From Candidatus Gemmiger stercoripullorum (GTDB lineage: Bacteria; Bacillota; Clostridia; Oscillospirales; Ruminococcaceae): 33,813 nucleotides of DNA. Location of the stretch: positions 1 through 33,813 of the forward strand of contig DWXD01000018.1 in assembly GCA_019119365.1 (NCBI GenBank), in the 5' to 3' direction. The first letter of the stretch is position 1; each line of letters starts with the position of its first letter. The notes beneath the pieces were generated by a model. It did no database searches. It was not told the DNA's origin and was given only the letters and a program-made list of their open reading frames with translations. This document shows positions 6,561 through 14,684 of this stretch, piece after piece. The translations under genes were made by a program, and so were the position numbers.

Positions 6561-9097
6561 GGCGTTTCCCCTTTCTCCTGTTTGCGGTTTGCGGCGGCCG
6601 GTGCGCGGCGCTTTTCGGCCATGCGCCAGCCAAGGGCCGCCAGCACGGCCGCACCGGACCCTGCCAGCCCCAGCGCCGCGCCGGGGTGGCGGTAGCGCAG
6701 CCGCACGGTCTGCGCGCCGGGCTGCAGGCGCACGCCCATCCACCCGCCGAACACCGGTTCGAGCACAGCCGCTTCGCCGTTGACGGTCAGCTGCCAGTGC
6801 GCGGCGTCTTCCCAGGCAAAGGGCAGCACCAGCAGGTCTTTTTCGGCGCTGCCTTCGGCCGTCAGGTCGATGGCGCCGCCCTCCCGGATGGCAAGGTCCT
6901 GCGGCGCGCCCGCCTGCAGCCAGGCGGCGGCCGCCGCCATGGCGGCCTCGTCCAGGCTGTAGATGCAGATGGCGTCGCGCTCCTGCGCGTCGGCGTCAAA
7001 GCCGAGATACACCTCGACGGTCTGCCCGGCCGTAAAGTTCCCCAGCGGCATCACGCCGCCCAGCGAATCGATCGTGAAATACTCGCCCAGCAGCGCGCCG
7101 TTGACCTGCACATCAGCCGGGAGGAGCTCGTCCGTGCCCGGGATGGCCAGGTAGCACGGCCCGCTGCAGGGGGCCGTGAACTGCAGACGCACGCCCTGTT
7201 CGTCACCGGCAAACTGCAGCTCCGCCGCCTGCAGCGGCCCGGCCGCCGCGCCGCCGGTCAGCGCGCGGATCATCTCGTTCTGCAGCGCAAAGGGGTCGGC
7301 CTGCGCGGCGGCGTCCACCGCCAGCGCCGCGCTGGAGGCCGTGTAGGCCAGCGGCAGCGCATAGGGGTTGCGGTAGAGCTGCAGTTCGGTATCGCCCGGC
7401 AGCGGCTCGTAATGCCCGGGCACGGGGCGGGAGCCGTCGCTGTACAGGTAGCGGATGCCCAGCAGGCTGTCGGCCACCGCGGTGGACCCCCAGCCGTAGA
7501 TGGACGAATTGACATAGCCGAGCTGCTCCAGCAGCGGCTTGGCCGCGCTGGCCTTGGTGGACGAATAGTGGCTGATGCCCCAGTAGCCCAGCAGCATCGG
7601 GTCGTTGAGGGTACGGCGGAAGTTTTTCTCGATGCGGTACACCCCTGCGTCCTGCGCGCGGATGGCCCCGGCGGCGGCGGTGTTCTGGTCATAGAACGCC
7701 GTAAAGCCGCTGGCCGTGTAGCTTTCAAACTTGCGCAGCGCCAGCACGGTGTTGGCGGTCATATCCGCCGCGGCCAGCACCGCCAGCGCGGCGGCCGCCG
7801 TGCGCGCCCGCCCGGCCCCGCGCGCCCACACGCACAGCAGCGTGCCGCCGTACAGCGCCGCCGCAGCGGCGAGCTTTAGGGCCGAGAAGGTCTGCCCCGC
7901 CGCCAGCGGGTACCCCGCGCACCACAGCGCCCCGACCGCCGCCGCCACGGCCAGCGCGCGGCGGCCCGGGGGCCCGGCCAGCAGCGCCCGCGCCGCCAGC
8001 CCCAGCAAAAACAGGCTGATGACAAAGCTGTAGCGGCAGGGGAACCAGACCGGCTGCTTGAAGCCGTGCCAGATCAGGTCCAGCCCGCGCACCCAGCTGC
8101 ACAGCGCCAGCACGCCCAGCACGGCGGCGGCCGCGGCTTTCTGCCGCCGCGGCAGGCGCGCGGCAAAAAACAGCACGGCCAGCGCCGCGGTCATGGTGCC
8201 GCAGTAGAGGTTGGGCAGCGCGCCGGTGACGTCCGACCAGAAAAAGTTGCCGAAGAACAGCCGGTACGGCAGCTGCCAGAGCGGGTAGTTGGGCGTGAGG
8301 GAAAAATCCAGCGCGAACAGCCCGCCTTTGCTCTGCTCCACTTCCAGCAGCGCCGGGACCAGCAGCCCCAGCGCCAGCGCGGCCCCCAGCGTGCCGGAGG
8401 CCGCAAACAGCCCCAGCCGCCGCCAGAACCCGCCGGCGCGCGGCTGCGAGAACCAGAGGTAGAGGAAATACAAAACGCTGAACAGGCAGACTTCCCAGGC
8501 GGTGTAAAAGTTGAGCAGCGTGCAGGCGCACACCAGCAGCGTCAGCGGCCAGTGGCGGCCGCGGGCGGTCAGCTCATCCACCGCCCACAGCACCAGCGGC
8601 GCCAGCAGCACAACGTCCATCCAGATGATGTTCTGGTTGTACACTACGCAGAACGCGCACAGGCTGTAGCCCAGGCTGAGCACCGGCAGCAGGCGGCTGG
8701 CGCTGCCGAAATGGCGCTGCAGGTAAAAGCAGCACGCCGCGCCGGTGCAGGCCGTGCGCAGCGCAAACACGCCCTGCACCACCCACGGGATGGCCCGCAC
8801 CGGGAACAGCAGGTACAAAAGGTTGAAAGGGCTGTTCATATAATAGGCGAACAGCCCCAGCGTGCTGCCGCCGCAGAGCTTGGAAAAGCTGTAAAAAAAG
8901 CCGCCCTGCCGCACGCGGCGCCACAGATCGGTGATGTAGTTGACGTACAGACCGTTGAGGTCGCCGGTCAGCAGCGTGCCGTCGCCAAAAGGGACGAACC
9001 CCAGCAGCGCATACGCCGCAGCCACCAGCCCCAGCGAAAGCGCAAACGCCAGGGCCGTGTTGCGCCGCTGACACCGGCGCAGGGAGGGTTGAGACAT
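6557..9097 (-). CDS. YfhO-family integral membrane protein (GT-C-like)
   Basis: 846 aa. Family YfhO: large polytopic proteins with a GT-C glycosyltransferase-like membrane domain, implicated in Bacillus in glycosylating cell-surface polymers such as lipoteichoic acid. Seen here: a first membrane segment after a basic start (residues 15-33), the loop TGDLNGLYVNYITDLWRR, where GT-C proteins carry catalytic Asp residues, FFYSFSKLCGGS, then about eleven more membrane segments to about residue 470. A long extracytoplasmic beta-rich part follows, then one last membrane helix near the C-terminus and a basic tail. Start ATG 9097 has AAAGGAG seven bases upstream; upstream codons in frame have no signal. 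It sits at the end of the nonulosonic acid genes, so glycan transfer or assembly is a reasonable guess. Confidence 0.88.
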   Translation of the reverse strand: MSQPSLRRCQRRNTALAFALSLGLVAAAYALLGFVPFGDGTLLTGDLNGLYVNYITDLWRRVRQGGFFYSFSKLCGGSTLGLFAYYMNSPFNLLYLLFPVRAIPWVVQGVFALRTACTGAACCFYLQRHFGSASRLLPVLSLGYSLCAFCVVYNQNIIWMDVVLLAPLVLWAVDELTARGRHWPLTLLVCACTLLNFYTAWEVCLFSVLYFLYLWFSQPRAGGFWRRLGLFAASGTLGAALALGLLVPALLEVEQSKGGLFALDFSLTPNYPLWQLPYRLFFGNFFWSDVTGALPNLYCGTMTAALAVLFFAARLPRRQKAAAAAVLGVLALCSWVRGLDLIWHGFKQPVWFPCRYSFVISLFLLGLAARALLAGPPGRRALAVAAAVGALWCAGYPLAAGQTFSALKLAAAAALYGGTLLCVWARGAGRARTAAAALAVLAAADMTANTVLALRKFESYTASGFTAFYDQNTAAAGAIRAQDAGVYRIEKNFRRTLNDPMLLGYWGISHYSSTKASAAKPLLEQLGYVNSSIYGWGSTAVADSLLGIRYLYSDGSRPVPGHYEPLPGDTELQLYRNPYALPLAYTASSAALAVDAAAQADPFALQNEMIRALTGGAAAGPLQAAELQFAGDEQGVRLQFTAPCSGPCYLAIPGTDELLPADVQVNGALLGEYFTIDSLGGVMPLGNFTAGQTVEVYLGFDADAQERDAICIYSLDEAAMAAAAAWLQAGAPQDLAIREGGAIDLTAEGSAEKDLLVLPFAWEDAAHWQLTVNGEAAVLEPVFGGWMGVRLQPGAQTVRLRYRHPGAALGLAGSGAAVLAALGWRMAEKRRAPAAANRKQEKGETP

Positions 9098-9156
9098 AGA
9101 GGCTCCTTTGTTCTGAGAGGTAAGAGTTGGGATACAGCGCCGCACCCCAACCCCTG

Positions 9157-9915
9157 TTACCGGATGTTGTCCCGCACGGCGGCAAAGGCCGGGTCGGTCC
9201 TGTAGAGGTGGGCGGCGATGGCTTCCATGAGCTGGTAGTCGTGTTCGGAGTCGATGTCGATGATGCCGGTATCCATCATGACCGAGACGCCGATCTTGCC
9301 ACGCCAGAGCATGCCGTCGGTGTTGTTGGCAAGAAAATCGCGCTTAAACACATAGATCGAGGCGTTGACGTCAAAGACCTCGGGGGCCTGCTGGCGGCCG
9401 GTGAATTCGCTGCGGTTGACCTGCTCGACATGGTCGTCCACCGTCTTGACCATGTTGAACCACGGGTTGCGGCGCGCCTCGCAGACGCTGAACACAAGGT
9501 CGAGGTCGGGGCGGCTCTGCTTTTTGTCAAAGGCGTTGGCGACATCGGCGGCCGTGCGCAGCGGGCTTGTGATGTCCAGGTCCATGAGCGCCGTGTACGG
9601 CGCGCCGGTCTGCTGTTCCATGCGGCGCAGGCTGTCCTGGTAGACGGCCATCTTGGGCACGCGGTCGCCGCCAAGCTCCGCCCCGCGCGGCAGAAAGACG
9701 ACTTCGGGGTATTTTTCGGCGACGAGGGCGGCCAGCTCCGGGCTGTCGGTGTTGAGGGCGAGGTCGGCGTGCAGGCCCGGGCGGCTTTTCAAAAACAGTT
9801 CGGCCGCGCTGAGCGAATAGTAGACAAGCGGATGGCCGCAGAAGGTCTTGAGGTTTTTGTTTTTGAAGCCCTTGCTGCCCGCGCGGCCGCAGATCGTGAT
9901 AAGCAGACGTTCCAT
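9157..9915 (-). CDS. legF: CMP-nonulosonic acid cytidylyltransferase (NeuA/LegF family)
   Basis: 252 aa. It activates a nonulosonic acid (sialic acid-like nine-carbon sugar) with CTP to give the CMP-sugar used by glycosyltransferases. Visible: the N-terminal nucleotide-binding GRAGSKGFKNKN (residues 10-21), ALNTDSPELAAL, LPRGAELGGD, MDLDITSPLRTAADV with the conserved Asp and S/P pair, and DIDSEHDYQLMEA at the C-terminus, all typical of acylneuraminate cytidylyltransferases. The neighbouring synthase and epimerase favour legionaminic acid over N-acetylneuraminate, but the substrate is inferred. Its ATG lies two bases after the TAA of the oxidoreductase gene, with GGGGGAG overlapping that stop, so the two are tightly coupled. 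Confidence 0.9.
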   Translation of the reverse strand: MERLLITICGRAGSKGFKNKNLKTFCGHPLVYYSLSAAELFLKSRPGLHADLALNTDSPELAALVAEKYPEVVFLPRGAELGGDRVPKMAVYQDSLRRMEQQTGAPYTALMDLDITSPLRTAADVANAFDKKQSRPDLDLVFSVCEARRNPWFNMVKTVDDHVEQVNRSEFTGRQQAPEVFDVNASIYVFKRDFLANNTDGMLWRGKIGVSVMMDTGIIDIDSEHDYQLMEAIAAHLYRTDPAFAAVRDNIR

Positions 9916-9917
9916 CG

Positions 9918-10865
9918 TTATTTCTCCCCCAGTGTCAGTTTCAGTACCTCCAGCGCCGTGGCGGGCGAGTTGAGGCTTTCGGCCGCCGGTCCGGCGGCAT
10001 AGTCAAGGAAATAGCCCATCTCGCGCAGGTAACGCTCGTTGACGGGTTCTTCGTGGTGGTCGGTGCGGCCGTCGGGCCAGGTCAGCGTCCCGGCGCCGAA
10101 ATCGGCCAGCAGGCTGCCCTCCGGGCAGAAAAGCTCCAGCGTGCGGCGGTAGCCGCGGCCGAAGTAGTCGAGATGCACTTCGGCCAGAAGGTGCGGATAT
10201 TCCGCAATATACAGCGATACATCGTCCGAGTCGATCTCCAGCTCCGAATAATGCCCGCGCAGGTTGTAAAGGCGCTCCGGCTTGCCGAAAAGATCGACCA
10301 GGTAGTCCCATTCATGGATCAGATCAATGGTCACGCCGCCGCCCAGCGCTTTGTGGGCGCTGTAGACGGTGCGGTAATCGACGCCGGGGCGCCAGTCCGG
10401 CAGATAGGACGAGCACAGCACCCGCGCGCAGTAGGGCCGCAGCGTGCGCAGCGCCGCCTTGACGGCCAGCATCGTGCCGCACCAGCGCATCGGCGCGGCG
10501 ACATAGGCTTTCCCGCCGGGGTCGAGCAGCGCGGCGAGGTCAAGGCCGGTCTGTTCGGCGGAAAAGATCGGCTTTTCGATGAACAGCGCCCCGGCGCGCC
10601 CGCGCACCAGGGCGAGGACTTCGGCGTGCAGGCTGGTCGGGTTGGTGATAAACGCCAGGTCGTACCGCGGCAGGGCCGCGGGGTCGGAAAGGCTTGTGAA
10701 CTGCGCGGTCAGGCGCTCGGCCGCGCCGGGGCGCAGCGGGCGCGAAAGGTCGCTGCGCAGCGCGTCGGCGCGCAGGTCCAGCCCACGCTGCGCGCACAGC
10801 GCGGCCAGGTTGTTCAGGTGCCGCGTGCCGATGGAGCCGAGGCCGATGAACAGGGCGGTGAGCAT
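9918..10865 (-). CDS. Gfo/Idh/MocA-family oxidoreductase (canonical active site)
   Basis: 315 aa NAD(P)-dependent sugar-type dehydrogenase. The Rossmann part begins with LFIGLGSIGTRHL. The conserved FIEKPIF carries the family's catalytic Lys, and the second half has GGGVTIDLIHEWDYLVDLF with the Asp and His expected near the substrate. Its place between legF and the synthase genes suggests that it reduces or oxidises a nonulosonic acid or its nucleotide-sugar precursor; the reaction is not known. ATG has GGGGAGG about eight bases upstream. A 58-base gap separates it from a second, more divergent relative. Confidence 0.88.
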   Translation of the reverse strand: MLTALFIGLGSIGTRHLNNLAALCAQRGLDLRADALRSDLSRPLRPGAAERLTAQFTSLSDPAALPRYDLAFITNPTSLHAEVLALVRGRAGALFIEKPIFSAEQTGLDLAALLDPGGKAYVAAPMRWCGTMLAVKAALRTLRPYCARVLCSSYLPDWRPGVDYRTVYSAHKALGGGVTIDLIHEWDYLVDLFGKPERLYNLRGHYSELEIDSDDVSLYIAEYPHLLAEVHLDYFGRGYRRTLELFCPEGSLLADFGAGTLTWPDGRTDHHEEPVNERYLREMGYFLDYAAGPAAESLNSPATALEVLKLTLGEK

Positions 10866-10923
10866 ATGGGGTCCTCCCCTCTTTTTTTATAAGCCAAACG
10901 CGCCGGAGATGGTTCAGGGGCGC

Positions 10924-11910
10924 TTAGCCCTGCGCCTGCACCCTGTCCATGATGGCGATGGCGGCGCGGTCCTGTTCAAAGCTCCAGCGCGGGGCCTCCT
11001 CGCCTTTGAGCACGGCAAAGAAGTTCGCGAGCTCGTCGACATAGGCGTTTTCCACAATATTGTCGGAGTAGCGGCTGTCGTGCTCAAAGCTCGCGTAGGT
11101 ATCGACTGGCCGCTTTTCGCCGTCCTTGAATTCATACAGGGCTTTGGGGTTGCCCTCCCAGAACAGGTGCAGGCCCTCGCCGTAACATTCAAAGCTGCGC
11201 ACGGCTTTGGGGCTGACGACGTCGGCCACCAGCACGCCCTGCGCGCCGCCCCGGTGGCGCAGCAGCAGCGTGGCGCAGTCCGGGTAAGGCAGGCCGAGGG
11301 CGCTGATCGTATCGGTGCGCACCGTCACACCGGCCGGGTCGGCGGGGCCGAAGGCGTCGAGCAGCCAGGGCAGGTCGATGCCCAGGATCTCCCGCACGCC
11401 GCCGGTGCGCGCGTTGCCGACAAAGAAGTTTTTGTAGTTTTCCCAGGGGTGCCAGTCGGGCAGATACTGGCCGATGTGGTAAATGTAATGCACCGGCCGC
11501 CCGAACGCCGCGACCTGCGCCTTGATGTACTGCGTTTCGCGCCGGTAGAGCATGGTGGAAGAAAGGAACAGCGGCACGCCTTTTTCGCGCGCGAGGACCA
11601 GGTTGCGGTCATAGCCGTCGTCGACCAGGTTGAGCTCGGTGAAAACGGGCAGCCCTGCTTTGAGCAGCTCGGTGATGATGGCCGCGTGGGACAGCGGCGC
11701 GGTGCAGACCAGCGCGGCGTCCGGCCGGGCGGCGGCGAGGGCGGCGGGGATGGAATCGTAAGCGGCCGTGACCAGGCCGAGCGAGAGCGCTTCTTCCCGC
11801 CGGGCGGGGGCGCTGTCCACCCCGGCGATGGTGAGGGCGGCGTCCAGCCCGCGCGCCAGCCGCGCGCGCCGCTTGCCCATGGAACCGAGACCGACGATGA
11901 GGAGGTTCAT
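10924..11910 (-). CDS. Gfo/Idh/MocA-like oxidoreductase with atypical catalytic motif
   Basis: 328 aa. The Rossmann fingerprint MNLLIVGLGSMGKRRARL is intact and the overall layout matches the Gfo/Idh/MocA family. Where the family normally has E-K-P, this protein reads FTELNLVDDGY, so the usual catalytic Lys is missing. The usual GGG-x-x-D-x-G-x-H segment is replaced by GGVREILGIDLPWLLDAF. It may catalyse a different step, bind NAD without classical hydride transfer, or belong to a subfamily with its own catalytic residues. Start taken at ATG 11910, with GGAAGG 11 bases upstream; an in-frame GTG at 11919 lies too close to that site. The upstream gap holds a heptamer repeat array. Confidence 0.82.
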   Translation of the reverse strand: MNLLIVGLGSMGKRRARLARGLDAALTIAGVDSAPARREEALSLGLVTAAYDSIPAALAAARPDAALVCTAPLSHAAIITELLKAGLPVFTELNLVDDGYDRNLVLAREKGVPLFLSSTMLYRRETQYIKAQVAAFGRPVHYIYHIGQYLPDWHPWENYKNFFVGNARTGGVREILGIDLPWLLDAFGPADPAGVTVRTDTISALGLPYPDCATLLLRHRGGAQGVLVADVVSPKAVRSFECYGEGLHLFWEGNPKALYEFKDGEKRPVDTYASFEHDSRYSDNIVENAYVDELANFFAVLKGEEAPRWSFEQDRAAIAIMDRVQAQG

Positions 11911-11934
11911 TTTTGACACGACCTTCCGTTATTT

Positions 11935-12000
11935 GAGAGTTCAGAGTTGAGAGTTGAGAGTTAAGATGTGGTGGAGCGGCGGCCTGCGGCCGCCGCAAAA
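11935..12000 (+). repeat. Heptamer array with hairpin, copy 1 (3' side of legG)
   Basis: Degenerate 7-base tandem units (GAGAGTT, CAGAGTT, GAGAGTT) run from 11935 to about 11963, followed by a GGTGGAGC block and the GC hairpin GGCGGCC-TGC-GGCCGCC, then A residues. It aligns without gaps to 13244-13310 in the same orientation. The rest of the 11911-12059 gap holds a second copy of the hairpin near 12020 and no gene. Confidence 0.85.
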
Positions 12001-12059
12001 ACGTTTGCCCGGCAGAGCCTGCGGCCGCCGCGAAAACGCGCCGTGGGAGGCGGCGGAGG

Positions 12060-13226
12060 TTACGGTGCGTCGTAAAATGTTTTGGGTTTGGAAAAATCGT
12101 ATGCGCGCAGGATCTCCGCGATCTTTCCGCTGGTGTCGCCGCCGTTGTACGGGCTTTGGGCGCCTTTGGCCTTGGCGGCAAATTCCGGCGTCAGCGCCGT
12201 GCGCAGCGCAGCCTCGATGGCGGCGGCGTCGCCCGGGCAGGACAGGACGTTTTGGCACAGGATTCGCCCGGCCTGGCGGCTGCCGATGTTGACGGCGGGC
12301 ACGCCGAAGGTGGGCGTTTCGACCACGCCGGAGCTGGAATTGCCCGCGACCAGCGCCGCATACTGCATGGCCGAAAGATACCGCCGCAGCCCGAGGCTCT
12401 GCACAAAGCCGGCGCGCTGCGGGTGGGCGGCCGCAAACGCCTGCATGGCGGCCGTGCACACCGCGCCGCCCGCGTCGGCGTTGGAGCCTGTGATGAGCCA
12501 GAACACGCCCGGCACCGCCGCCATGGCCGTGCACAGCGCCGCCACCTGGGCGGCGGCATCGGGCGCGCCGGGGGCGGTTTCCGGGTGGAAGGTGACGAGC
12601 GCAAACGGCTGCATGAGGTCGAACCCGGTCGAAGTGCACAATTCCGCCCGGCTCATTTTGGGCAGGGTGCGGATGTTTTCATCGCCCAAACCGCCGACAC
12701 AGAACACCGTGTCCGGCGCCTGACCCATGCGCACAAGGCGCGCGGCGCTGTCCGCACAACTGGGGAAATGCAGCGCCGCCATGTGGGTGATGCAGTGGCG
12801 GTAGTATTCATCCGCCGCGCCCAGCGTCACGTCCCCGCCCGAGATGTGGGCGATGGGGACATGGCGCGCGGCGGCCGCGACGGCCACGGCAAAGGTCTCG
12901 AACCGGTCGCCCAGCAGCACCAGGGCGTCCGGGCGGTGGGCGGCGAAATACGCGTCGAACACCCCGACGGTGCGCGCAATGGTGCGCGCGACCGGCTCGC
13001 CAGGGTCCTCCTCCGAAAAAATGGGCAGCCGCGCGGCCAGGCAGGGCGCGGCGACGGGGTCGGCTTCGATCTCGGCCACGGTGCCCCCCAGCCGCGCGCA
13101 CAGGTGCGCGCCGGTGGCCACCAGCGCCGGGGCCGGGCCGTTTTGGCAGAGTTTTGCCACCACCGGGCGCAGCAGGCCGAACTCGGCGCGCGTGGAGGTG
13201 ACGACGGTGATGGCAGGGTTGCGCAT
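12060..13226 (-). CDS. legG: Hydrolysing UDP/GDP-sugar 2-epimerase (NeuC/LegG family)
   Basis: 388 aa. It removes the nucleotide and epimerises C2 of a (di)acetamido sugar nucleotide, giving the free mannosamine-type sugar that the synthase condenses with PEP. Visible: N-terminal VVTSTRAEFGLLRPV, GDRFETFAVAVAAA, the catalytic region HISGGDVTLGAADEYYRHCITHMA, and VAGNSSSGVVETPTFGVPAVNIGSRQAGR near residue 300, all NeuC/LegG hallmarks. Whether it uses UDP-GlcNAc (sialic acid) or a diacetamido sugar (legionaminic acid) cannot be read from sequence; the adjacent aminotransferase favours the latter. ATG with CAGGAG eight bases upstream. The gene alone is bracketed by near-identical direct repeats, suggesting a separate insertion into the operon. 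Confidence 0.9.
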   Translation of the reverse strand: MRNPAITVVTSTRAEFGLLRPVVAKLCQNGPAPALVATGAHLCARLGGTVAEIEADPVAAPCLAARLPIFSEEDPGEPVARTIARTVGVFDAYFAAHRPDALVLLGDRFETFAVAVAAAARHVPIAHISGGDVTLGAADEYYRHCITHMAALHFPSCADSAARLVRMGQAPDTVFCVGGLGDENIRTLPKMSRAELCTSTGFDLMQPFALVTFHPETAPGAPDAAAQVAALCTAMAAVPGVFWLITGSNADAGGAVCTAAMQAFAAAHPQRAGFVQSLGLRRYLSAMQYAALVAGNSSSGVVETPTFGVPAVNIGSRQAGRILCQNVLSCPGDAAAIEAALRTALTPEFAAKAKGAQSPYNGGDTSGKIAEILRAYDFSKPKTFYDAP

Positions 13227-13243
13227 AGGATGCTCCTGTTTTT

Positions 13244-13310
13244 GAGAGTTTAGAGTTCAGAGTTTAGAGTTTAGATGCGGTGGAGCGGCGGCCTGCGGCC
13301 GCCGCAAATA
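13244..13310 (+). repeat. Heptamer array with hairpin, copy 2 (5' side of legG)
   Basis: Heptamers GAGAGTT-TAGAGTT-CAGAGTT-TAGAGTT run into the same GGTGGAGC block and GGCGGCC/GGCCGCC hairpin as copy 1 at 11935-12000. The two copies have the same orientation and the same internal spacing and differ at only a few positions. Confidence 0.85.
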
Positions 13311-13390
13311 TTCTGCGGGCACAGTGGAATCCGCCCCTACAGACGGGAAACACCCGGCCAAAAAGGACGGCCTCGGCTTCCCGGGCGGCC

Positions 13391-13575
13391 GTAGGGCGGG
13401 ATGCCCTCATCCCGCCGGGCCCGCGGCGGCGCGAACGCCCGCGGAACGGTCAAGACCGTCCCCTACGGCCAACAGCTGGGTCCACGGCCGACCGGGAAGT
13501 GCAACCCCTGCGTAAATGCAAACCCATGTAGGGGACGATGCTTGGCATCGTCCCGCCAACCCCGCCGCGGCGCAA
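13391..13575 (-). repeat. Hairpin array B inside the nonulosonic acid operon
   Basis: One full composite unit at 13391-13466 combines GGCGGGATG/CATCCCGCC with an ACGGTC/GACCGT arm pair and ends in CCCTAC. A second unit begins at 13528 with GGGACGATGC/GCATCGTCCC but loses its second half before the end of legI. The unit starts are 137 bases apart, as in the other arrays. The left flank (13311-13390) carries a partial unit ending in GGAATCCGCCCCTAC. No gene is present between 13227 and 13607. Confidence 0.8.
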
Positions 13576-13607
13576 GGTTTGCGGGCGGCAAGGCGGGGCG
13601 TCCGGCG

Positions 13608-14603
13608 TTACAGTTCGATCTTCTCGTCCTCGGCAAAATCGCGTTTGGCGGTCTGGCCCAGCACTTCGTACCAGCGCATCGGGCTGACGCCGTCGCCGGG
13701 GCGCTTGGTGGTCAGGTTATCGGCCGTAAAAACTTCGCCCTTTTGGATGGCGCGCGCGGCGACGATGCTCTTGCGGGCCACGGCCTTGTTGGGGGCTTCG
13801 CTGGCGGTCAGGTGTTTGTGGCCGTCGCCCAGCGCGGCTTCGACATGGCGCACGGCGTCCACCATCGCCTTGAACTCGGCGGGGTCGAGGCTGGCCTTCT
13901 GGTCGGGGCCGGGCAGGGTCTTGTCCAGCGTGAAGTGCTTTTCAATGACCTGTGCGCCCAGCACGGCGGCGGCCACGTCGCACTCCCACCCCGGCGTGTG
14001 GTCCGAAAGCCCGACCGGCAGGCCGAACTGGTCGAACAGTTCCATCATGGCGGTCAGGTTGGCGTCCTCGTAAGGGGTGGGGTACTGGGTGTTGCAGTGC
14101 AGAATCGTGGCTTCGGGGCAGCCGTTATCGTCCAGCACGCCGAGCGCGTCGGTGATCTCGCCGAGGGTGCTCATGCCGGTCGAAAGCAGCACCGGCGTGC
14201 GCAGTTTGGCGACCTCCTCAAGATAAGGCAGGTTGGTGATCTCGCCGGAGGGGATCTTCAAAAGCGGCAGCCCCAGCGTGCCGAGAAAGCGCACGCTGGG
14301 GATATCGAACGGCGCTGACAGGTACTGGATGCCGATGGAATCGCAGTATTCCTTGAGCTCGCGGTGGCCTTCAAACGAAAAGTGCAGCTTGCGGATCATC
14401 TCCAGCTGGCTTTCGGCGGCGTCGGTGGTCTGCTTCTGGTATTCGGCCTTTTCGGCAAAGCGGCTGACGACAAGCTCCGGCACGGCGGTCTGGTATTTGA
14501 CGATATCCGCGCCGCATTCTTTGGCGACGCGGGCCATCTTTTTGGCCATCTCCAAATCGCCGTTGTGGTTGACGCCGGCTTCGGCAATGATCGTGACAGG
14601 CAT
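13608..14603 (-). CDS. legI: Nonulosonic acid synthase (legionaminate/N-acetylneuraminate synthase)
   Basis: 331 aa. It condenses a six-carbon (di)acetamido mannose-type sugar with phosphoenolpyruvate to make a nine-carbon acid. Visible: the TIM-barrel start TIIAEAGVNHNGD, IVKYQTAVPE, KIPSGEITNLPYLE, VLLSTGMSTLGEI, LHCNTQYPTPYEDANL (the N-T-x-Y-P-T-P form is the one I associate with LegI rather than PseI), LSDHTPGWE and IEKHFTLD with the metal-binding His. A C-terminal SAF (antifreeze-like) domain spans about 275-331, ending FAEDEKIEL. Start ATG 14603 with AAAGGAG seven bases upstream; an in-frame ATG 21 bases earlier lacks such a site. It lies 81 bases behind the nucleotidyltransferase gene. 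Confidence 0.92.
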   Translation of the reverse strand: MPVTIIAEAGVNHNGDLEMAKKMARVAKECGADIVKYQTAVPELVVSRFAEKAEYQKQTTDAAESQLEMIRKLHFSFEGHRELKEYCDSIGIQYLSAPFDIPSVRFLGTLGLPLLKIPSGEITNLPYLEEVAKLRTPVLLSTGMSTLGEITDALGVLDDNGCPEATILHCNTQYPTPYEDANLTAMMELFDQFGLPVGLSDHTPGWECDVAAAVLGAQVIEKHFTLDKTLPGPDQKASLDPAEFKAMVDAVRHVEAALGDGHKHLTASEAPNKAVARKSIVAARAIQKGEVFTADNLTTKRPGDGVSPMRWYEVLGQTAKRDFAEDEKIEL

Positions 14604-14684
14604 GGGCGGCTCCTTTATCTGCATATAGCGTTTGAAATTCGGCGGCGCGGCAGGCGCCGGCCTTGCGCGCGGTTCCTTTTTCCT

